Source: Priapulus caudatus (Eukaryota > Priapulida > Priapulimorpha > Priapulimorphida > Priapulidae). Taken from it: a DNA stretch of 56,423 nt. The position numbers and the translations under genes are program-made. Of the stretch, positions 1-56,423 are shown piece by piece. The notes under the pieces are model-generated. The model ran no database searches. It saw nothing but the letters and a program-made list of their open reading frames with translations, and was not told the DNA's origin. The stretch covers positions 1-56,423 of the forward strand of contig NW_014577167.1 of the NCBI RefSeq assembly GCF_000485595.1, written 5' to 3'. Within the stretch, counting starts at the first letter, position 1. Every line of letters begins with the position of its first letter.

Positions 1-12
1 CGAACGCAAACC

Positions 13-98
13 TAGCTCTAGAACTTGCCCTTCGTCTCTGCCAGCAGGTTCCACTGCGCTCTGTGGCAGAGCGAAAGGGCCTATTAGTTCTAGAGATA
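13..98. repeat. Imperfect inverted repeat at the window edge
   Basis: Arms 13-43 and 64-98 are complementary apart from a small internal gap. They share CTCTAGAACT near the outside and CTCTGCCA near the 20-nt loop. It could be part of a transposon or a structured RNA. The element is not identified. The rest of 99-640 shows no exon I can support. Confidence 0.5.
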
Positions 99-835
99 AA
101 CGCAGTCTCCTGCAGTTTATATATTTTGCAGCGCGGACACATGTTAAAAGACGAGCTAAAATAAAAACTTCCCGCAGTCGTGTACCGCCTGTTACAGTCG
201 TTTCTGTCTCCTTTGCGTGGATTGATTGTTATGAATTGTTGAGACTTTGTGATTCGTGAGTCGTGCGCAACATGTTCTCGCACATGATATAGCTACGACC
301 TGCTGAGGTTTCACAGTTTAGTTTGTGTCGGAATTTGGACATTGGAATCAACTTTCATGGGTCAAGGCTCTTCTCTGCGGACACTTATTATAAAGTGTCA
401 TATAAATAAACCAGTTTTGATCCGATTGGGCACGTCTTTGCCCCTCCTTCCGCAAGTATGCCGCTTTGTCGGATCTTGATTTCCTGGCTACTATAGACGT
501 CCACTGGCGTTGTGGCCGACATGTCGCAAACGGTTGTCGACGGACGCGACTGGTTTCGTCTAGAAACTTTGGCGGCGATGTGAGTTGTAAAAATATATGG
601 AGTACAAATTTGTGATCGGTGTGTATGGGGTAGTATTAAAATGTGGCGTGTGCACTTCGTTTCGCGCGAGATCCCTTTCTGTGCCTGATTTATCGGTGCC
701 TGGACGCCCTGTTGTTGGCGGGTGTTATGCAGCGCGTGCGGTCATTATGGACAGCTGACCATTCTATCATTCGTGTCGCAGTGTGCATTAGCCTCGCCCT
801 CTCCGCCGGGGTGGGTTTGTCTCCGCATAGTGGCG

Positions 836-854
836 TATATATATATATATATAT
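836..854. repeat. AT dinucleotide microsatellite
   Basis: A short (TA)n run. It breaks an overlapping open frame and has no coding meaning. Flanking 600-1730 has open frames on both strands with no domain I recognise, plus C-rich and T-rich tracts at 900-1000. Confidence 0.9.
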
Positions 855-1739
855 GCGCTCGCATGTAGTTGCTCCCCATGTTTTTTTGTCCTATGACATT
901 TTTTGTGTCCCCTCAAATTTTTTCTCTATTTCATCTTTTTGCCCTCCGAAATTTTGCCCTGTACGCCATCCTTTTGCCTTCCCCCCCCCCATTTTCCCCT
1001 AGCCATCTTTTGCATAGACATAAAAAGTTATAGAAAAAGTAATAGAGTCTATGACGATTGTTTTTTTTGCTCATATTTTGAAAAAAACAATGTGATTCTA
1101 TCTCAAAAGTCGTCATGTGATTTTACTGATTCTGTTTTTCAGCCACGCATCGAGCCATCTCTTTTGCACCATCTTTTATGGTGGCAGGTGAAGTTCACCG
1201 CTGCGTTTTCTGCTGGGTTCGTGAGCAGCAGCACGCGCGCAACATTGCAAGCCGGATCGCCTCCCCCCCATGTCTGTCCTCAGAGGCACGTCCACGCACC
1301 TCTCTCGATTCGTAATCCGTTTGCATTCGGCGGAATCAGCGTTGGGAAGTCTTGTGGCTACAGCGCACTGTATACCAACACAGTAGACGGCTAGACCCAC
1401 TGCGCAAATCATTCAAACTTCGTTTCGACGTCGAACTGTTCGTTTTGGTTTCCCTACGAGCGTCCTCTAAAACCGCAGCGCTCTATGCGCAGCCTACACT
1501 TGAAGTTGGAAATGCTGATGTACTTGTGCCGCAGTCAAGGACTTTGTCTTCCCGTAGGAGGTCACCTAATTGATTACAGCTATAGACGGCGGGGACGATG
1601 TACTTTGGTCGTGGATGAGTCTGCGTATGCCCATGTACCTCGCGACGATCGTAATATTTGACCAGCATCCGATTGTGACCTCGACGGTGTTTGCTCTCAT
1701 AAGCGGGTTTAACTTTAACTATATATGTCTTTCGTGCGG

Positions 1740-2360
1740 CCAAAAACGTGTTTGTGTGCACTTCGCCGCCGTCGGCGCGTGCGGGCGGGCGGGGCGGCGA
1801 CGCCGTTGGTCGACCGCTTGCTGACGGTCGTCGTCGTCGTCGAGTGGCGATTCGTTGTGTTTGATGCGTGTGTGTTGGATTGTTCGGTCGGCGCGTGGCA
1901 CGTGCTGCGGCGTGCGTGATTGTGATGTGCGTGATTGTGTGTTGTATGTGTTTCAGGCGCGCGTGCGTATATGCCGCCGGTTGGTACGTGTGCGTACGTG
2001 CGCGCGTGTGCATGTTGCGTATGTGCGCGCGTGTGTATGTTGGCGCGCTGCGCGTACGTGCTGGCGGCATATTCGCGCGGTCTGTTTCTGAGCGATGCGG
2101 CTGTATATGCAGATAGGGAACGCGAGGATCACACCTCGCGAAGGCTTATACGAGGGCTTTCTTCCGCGCGCCTGTGTTTTTGCACACGCGGCGATTGAAA
2201 GGAAACACGCGCGCCGTTTACCGCCGCTCACACTTCGCCCCCGTAATATAAGCCGCATTCCATTAAGCTCTTTCGCTGTGCGCCACAACAATGTTTGTTC
2301 TTCTCATGCGCGTGTCTGCGTATTGTGGCTACGTAGGCGCACTGTGCGCGAACCGGTCCG
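1740..2360. promoter_or_regulatory. CpG-rich block, possible promoter or 5' exon region
   Basis: This is a visibly CpG-dense stretch in an otherwise AT-leaning neighbourhood, with runs such as GCGGGCGGGGCGGCGACG near 1785-1803 and many CGCG steps to 2220. Overlapping frames are open on both strands, as expected from few TA dinucleotides rather than coding. It lies upstream of the SEA exon and on the right side for a promoter or first exon. No TATA box, start or signal peptide could be assigned. 2361-3150 shows nothing else recognisable. Confidence 0.25.
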
Positions 2361-3159
2361 CGAGCAGCAGCGAGTCTGCTCTCGCTCTCTCTATTTCTGG
2401 CTCCCTCTAGCGCGTCGCCTCCCTTGGCCATCCCATTGCTTGTAGTGCTCCAGCACCGGTAATTGATCCTAGCGAGCAAGCGCAGTTTTATGTAGTAGAG
2501 CCCGCTCGTAGACCCATCATATAGGCAATCAGCCCGCCGTCTCGCAGTCATTGTATTAACTCTATTAATCGCTTCTTCGAATGACTATATTTCCGCGTCG
2601 CTTGGATACATTCGGCGCCGACGCTCTTTCGCGCTCATAGAAGTAAACATGCATTCCCTACAGTGATGCTGGCTGTCTCACTGCGATCAGGGCTAATGCG
2701 CGTGTATCTATGTCCCCCCTCCCCCCCCCCGCACACAGCACACCGTCACCCGATGTACGCCGCGTGACTTGTGTGATATAGCCAAAAGAAAAAACGAAGA
2801 AATAGCTAATACTGTATGATAACGCGCGGCGGGACAGAATCCACTAGATTCTAAATGATATCAAGTAATAGATGAATAAATTAACACACCAGCATTTTCT
2901 CTCTATGAGCTAACGGTGGCACACGTTAAAAATTTCAGTTCAATAATATCTTGCTGGTGATACGAAATAGTACAACAGCGACACACTGAGTGCTTAAATG
3001 TACCATGTTGCCCCGAATGTGGATTGAACCATGTTGCCAGAAGATTCCATCTCTCCATATCTGATGGTTTACTACTGAAGAGTAGTAAACTGTGGGGAAA
3101 GTGCTCGAATGTCCGAGAACGAGAGACATACTGAAGGAGAGAGGCAGTCGCGTGGAGGG

Positions 3160-3362
3160 GAGAAAGTGTATCAGACATTAGGATGTGGAAATAATTGTAT
3201 GCAGAAAGTAGATGGAGAGAATAGTGTATCAGAAAGTAGATGGGGTAAATATCTGTATCAGATAGTAGATGAGAGAATGAGCTGTAATCAGAAGTAGATA
3301 GGAGAGAATATGTAGTCAGAAAGTAGATGGGGAAATTTTGTATCAGAAATCTTCTACGAGAG
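3160..3362. repeat. Degenerate minisatellite with AGTAGATGG core
   Basis: Five or so imperfect units of roughly 35-40 bp share 'cagaaagtagatgg.gagaat.tgtat'. Spacing and sequence drift between units. A small palindrome lies just upstream at about 3069-3092 (GTTTACTAC...GTAGTAAAC). Confidence 0.6.
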
Positions 3363-3593
3363 GCAGTAGATGTCATTCCTCAACCACATACCACCTTTAA
3401 AAAAAAACCCCCAAGAATACGTTGATAACAATTTCTCCACAATTCCGTCATCGTCACCAACTGGCCTAAAAAGAGAAATCCTCAATCCGAGATTACGCCG
3501 CCCCCCACCCAGCAGGACGCTGCCTTGCACTAACTAACGAGCCCACCCTTCCCCCCCCTTTGCGCAGCAGCAGTTGGCCGACCTGACGTTCAG

Positions 3594-3713
3594 CGAAGAC
3601 GATGGCCGACGCACCGGTGGAGCCCGATCGGGAAGCGCCGGCCTCGGCTACGAGCGAGAGACCGATCGCGTCGCCGCGCAACGAGCGCGCGGACGATGAG
3701 GACACCAGTAGCT
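3594..3713 (+). CDS. Doubtful candidate 5' exon of the perlecan-like gene
   Basis: This GC-rich stretch follows a pyrimidine tract. From an acceptor after TTCAG at 3593 the frame includes ATG 3602, runs acidic near its end (RADDEDTSS) and reaches a GTATGG donor after 3713 in phase 1. That is the phase the SEA exon at 6204 needs. Against it: AG dinucleotides at 3567 lie closer to the pyrimidine tract, the other frames are also open, there is no signal peptide, and the whole block may simply be GC-rich. Perlecans do carry an acidic stretch just before SEA, which is the only positive hint. Confidence 0.25.
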
Positions 3714-3984
3714 GTATGGCTCCGGCTATGTAGTCCTGCGACGAGGAAGAGGGTGGCGAGAGTTGGCGAGGTGCGAGTGACCTAACCCCGACGACTACCC
3801 GATGAGTATTGGCTTCGCGCATCGTGCTAGCCTCACGTGAGCTGGATTGTTGCCTGTGGCGGTATTCCTGCCGTTGTGTCGCATGTGGATTGTCTCCGTG
3901 GCTGTTGTCCCACCACTTTCGCTAACATGTTCTGACTCGTTTTACTGATTATAGTCAGTGCCTCTGTAATTGAAACCTGGTTGC

Positions 3985-5330
3985 CATTGAGATGCTTACA
4001 ATGGTCATGCCTGCTATCTGGATCAATTTGCTTAACATTGACTATGGTTGCTTTACTCTGATCAATGGTTTACATTGTCATGGTTTGCTTACCCTGATCA
4101 TTGCTTAGCACTCGTTCATGGTTGCTTTTACCCTTGATCCAATGCTTACACTGGTCATGGTGCTACCTGATCAATCTTACACTGGTCATGGTTGGCCTTA
4201 GCTACCTGATCAATGCTTACACTGTATGGTTACTACCTTGATCTGTTTACACTCATTGGTTGTACTCTGATCTAATGGCCTTACATGGCCATGGTTGCTA
4301 CCCTGATCAAGCTTACACTGGTCATTGGTTTGCTACTGCTGATAATGCTTACACTGGTCATGGTTGGCTACCCTGATAAATGTTACACTGTCATGGTGCT
4401 ACTTCTCATCAATGCTACACTCATGGCTGCCTACCCTGATCAATGCTTACATTTGGCATGAGGTTGCCTTACCCTGATCAATGCTTACCACTGTTCATGG
4501 CTTGCTAGCTCTGGTCTAACTGCTTACACTGCGTCATGGTTAGCTACGCCTGATCAAATCGCTTACACTTGGTCATGGTTGCTACTTCTCATTCATGGAG
4601 TGCTTCGCTACCTTACATGTCTGGTTCGTACCCTGAATCAATGCTTACACTGGTCATGGTTGCTACCTGATCAAGTGCTTAATGCACCGGCATTGTCCCT
4701 GAATCATGCCTCCTGTCATGGTGCACTCTTCATCAATGCTTACACTCGTCGATGAGTTGGCTACCTGTATAAAGTTTTACACTGTCATTGGTTGCTACGT
4801 CTCATCAATGCTTACACTGGTCTGGTTACTACCCTTAGCAAGCTTACACTCTATGGTTGCTACCCTGATCAATGCTTACATTGGTTCTATGGATGGCTAC
4901 TCTCATCAAATGCTTACACTGGTCATGGTTGCTACTCTCATCAATGCTTACACTGGTCATGGTTGCTACCCTGATCAATGCTTACACTGGTCATGGTTGC
5001 TACTCTCATCAATGCTTACACTGGTCATGGTTGCTACCCTGATCAATGCTTACACTCATGGTTGCTACCCTGATCAATGCTTACACTGGCCATGGTTGCT
5101 ACTCTCATCAATGCATACACTGGTCATGGTTACTACCCTGATCAATGCTTACACTCATGGTTGCTACTCTGATCAATGCTTACACTGGTCATGGTTGCTA
5201 CCCTGACCAATGTTTACACTGGTCATGGTTGCTACTCTCATCAATGCTTACACTGGTCATGGTTACTAACCTGGTCAATACTGATCATGGCTTATTTCTT
5301 GATTAATGCTTACACTGATCTTGCACCAAA
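3985..5330. repeat. 34-bp satellite array, about 1.35 kb
   Basis: The unit is close to TGATCAATGCTTACACTGG followed by TCATGGTTGCTACCC. From about 4860 to 5280 the units are nearly perfect and two variants tend to alternate, ACCCTGATC and ACTCTCATC. From 3985 to 4800 the same unit is riddled with one-base gains and losses. Some units lack the 5-bp GGTCA-type segment. The unit has no stop in any + frame, so long open frames here are an artefact. 5341-6203 is AT-rich with no exon seen. Confidence 0.9.
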
Positions 5331-6203
5331 CACCTACAAGTCACGGTCCCTACCCTAACCAACCGACCTGCTTTACCCTGGCTCTACGCCATATTAATTA
5401 CTAAACGTGTTTATGCTTGAACCCGCAATAGAACTTTTATGGCGCCTGTGCATTTGTGGTTTTCCGTGTGGTGGTAAGATAATTATGTGAACAATTACGT
5501 TATGGCACTGTGATTGCCGTTGCTCATTAATATTGGCGACTGTTGCTTGATACCGAGAAAAGATACTTGTATTGACACCTGTAGCTGTTTGTAGCATGTT
5601 TTTTTTCAAATGGCATCTTGTGCTTGCATACTTTCATATATTTTGTTAATTTTTATTGTATTAATTGTTTCATGTCTTTTTTTGGAACTTACTGTCATAT
5701 CTTACTAATGTACGCGGTACGGCAATGGTACGGACTTGCACGTAACTTGCTCACCTTTATTAGATATTGGGTTATGCCTGTACGTACATCTGTTTGCTAG
5801 TTATGCTATTATGTTTGTTCTGAACTAATACTTCTGGTGCAATGTTTTGAAACTATTAGTATTATGCGTTTCTCTAATATGCATGTTACAATTACTTCCT
5901 TCTATAGACTTTCTCGAGATGCCTTGGACATACATTTATTTCTATCTTTCTGTCTGTATTCTCTCATTACGATTCTCTCTGTTTTTCTTACAGTTATGGT
6001 TATTTTGAGAAAGGAATTCATTTATTTTCAATTTTCTAGCTTATTTACTACACATCGTGACTGTCTTATCTAGTTTTTTTGCTTTTAGATGACTGCAAAT
6101 ATAACAGTGATGATTTGTAACACTTGTTTGCAAACCGTGCACTTGTTTTAATGGAATTTCCTTCATTTCAGAAATGTCTGAATTTGATCATTGTGCGTTT
6201 CAG

Positions 6204-54733
<48,530 letters not shown>

Positions 54734-56423
54734 GTAAGTCCCCCCACCCCCCTACCACCACAGGTGCCTGCGGTCATGGGAACACGCAGGGGTTGCCGCG
54801 GTAACCGGTCGCTCTGCTCAGCGAGTCAATAGAGAGAGTCGGAGTATGTGTCACCAGGAACGTATCAGACCAGAGCGCCACGTGTGACATCACCGTAGCG
54901 CAATCTCTGCCACGAGAGGGCGTGGGCGCTGCTCTGTCATGCAGAGACCACTCGCACGCCCTCTCTGTGTGTGTTACTTGGCGATGCTCGGATAGGTTCT
55001 GGTTGATGAATGCTCCGCTAGATGGCACGAGGTGTAGGGTGTTGTCGTCAGTGCTTCGGCCGTGTAGGCGCCCTCACTAAACCTCACATCTGAACCCCGA
55101 GTTACATCTAGCTGCTTTGCTTGCATGTGTTCCTGTCGCGACGCTTCACAGATATAGGGTTATGGTGGCAGGTAGCAACGCAAAGCCAATCTTCGTAGTG
55201 GTGCTGATAGGGTCTATGTCTCCCTGGGTACTGCTGGAACGTATTCTGGGTACGGTCCGGTATACCGGAACGTACCCTTGGTAACTATCTGATATGGCTT
55301 TAGGGCCGTTTTCAGTTAGGGTTAAAGGCCTTCTTTAGTCATATCTCTAAAACTGGTCAAATTTTTACAATTATTTGAAGCTAGTATCAACACGTAAATA
55401 ACAAAAGCATATCGTATATTATTTGGTATGCCTCTGTGATATGAAAACACTCTTGTGTGGGTCTATGAATGTTGAAAATCATTTAATCTTCGCCAAAACC
55501 GGCGGTTGCACCAGTGGGAGAAACGCTCTGTGACGTCAGGCTAGCGTCGTTCTTGCCGCTGTTGCAGTCGCAACACAAAGCCTGCATCACTGCGATGAGC
55601 ACAAAGCGATCCTCGACTGATAAGCTTACTAATATATTAGACCAAGATATAGACTTAAATACAACTTGAAAGTATTATGGTGTCCAACGTATATTAATTA
55701 TTACATGAGCATGATATCCTATGCATATATAATATAATATAGATACTATTATAGATATATATATAATATTATATGCCATTGTGACTTACTACCGGTATTT
55801 AAACCACATTAATACTCAGACAGAATAAGTCAGGTTTCCAACCGACTACGTTTCAACTGACTCAGGGATTAAAACGCGCTACATGACTATAATATTAATT
55901 ATTATACTCATACTGTCATGATATATACACTGAGTTTCTTAACAATACAAGAGATTCTCAAGTACTATAAGAATTAAATGATCAAATTTACAGGGTGAGC
56001 AATGAATACTCTAATACATTAATGATTATCGTGAGTAAAAATTCTGACGGTTACATTAAATATAAAACTTGGGACCGGCGTGAAAGTACCCGACCAGTCC
56101 ATGTCATCATTTTCAGCCTACCTGCCTAAAAACATTTACCAACTATGTTGTGGTGTCGTTTCTTACTTTGGTTTTGACATGTTTCATTAAATTTTAGTCA
56201 CATGTACTTAATTATAATAGTCAAGTAGTAGAATAGAAATCTGTACAGATTTAAGTTACAGTAGCCCGACCAGGCTGGGAGCGATCGGATTGGCAGTAAC
56301 ATTGTGGAATATTAGGGATGAGGGGTATTTTCTCAACCCTCGCACGAATGAATTCAGAGCGGACAGATACACCCCGTTATCATCGATTTCTTGCCTGGTA
56401 GCTTTGCTGTTTTAAAGGTTACG
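54734..56423. other. Intron, no exon recognised
   Basis: No cysteine-patterned open stretch with matching phase-1 splice sites is visible. AT-rich short palindromes occur at about 55720-55775. Presumably the start of the intron leading to the next perlecan exon. Confidence 0.6.

Noticed and set aside
643-2445. Several overlapping open frames on both strands
   Set aside because: Caused by CpG-rich composition. No domain, signal peptide with donor or consistent frame.
4706-5206. Long open frame of INAYTGHGCYPDQCLHW-type repeats
   Set aside because: It lies wholly in the 34-bp satellite, whose unit is not a multiple of three and has no stop in any + frame.

Overview
The window is animal (metazoan) nuclear DNA. 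It has long GT-AG introns, microsatellites, several small inverted-repeat (MITE-like) transposons, two assembly gaps and one large intron-rich gene on the + strand. I see no bacterial-style gene packing, no tRNA or rRNA gene, and no gene I can support on the - strand. The species cannot be fixed from sequence alone; an invertebrate is the best guess.

The gene is a perlecan-like (HSPG2 / trol / unc-52 family) basement-membrane proteoglycan core protein. A SEA domain split over two exons (6204-7046) is followed by 36 LDL-receptor class A (LDLa) exons. Interleaved with them are 11 exons for a six-cysteine 'lustrin / WR1-type' module, and one Ig-like domain lies on two exons (41802-42488). I assembled 51 exons. 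They total 7053 nt (2351 codons), and the reading frame stays consistent from the first splice acceptor to the last donor. Neither end of the gene is resolved. The signal-peptide exon upstream of 6204 was not identified, and the gene is still in frame at the last donor (54733), so it continues beyond the window.

Layout: 1-6203 is upstream or 5' region with a CpG-rich block, two minisatellites and one doubtful 5' exon. 6204-23238 holds the SEA domain and older, divergent LDLa and lustrin exons. 23900-40000 is a zone of recent duplication in which near-identical LDLa and lustrin exons were copied together with their flanking introns. 40300-43000 holds divergent LDLa exons around a cysteine-free Ig domain. 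43700-54733 holds further mixed modules. 54734-56423 shows no exon.

Apart from the SEA pair and the internal junction of the Ig domain, every exon starts and ends in phase 1, so any module can be skipped, added or duplicated without breaking the frame. The most unusual feature is a stem-loop beginning 4 nt inside the intron after six paralogous LDLa exons. Its inner stem differs in sequence from copy to copy yet stays self-complementary. This suggests an RNA structure that could control 5' splice-site use in the duplicated cassette. The lustrin-type modules inside a perlecan N-terminus are also, to my knowledge, unusual.
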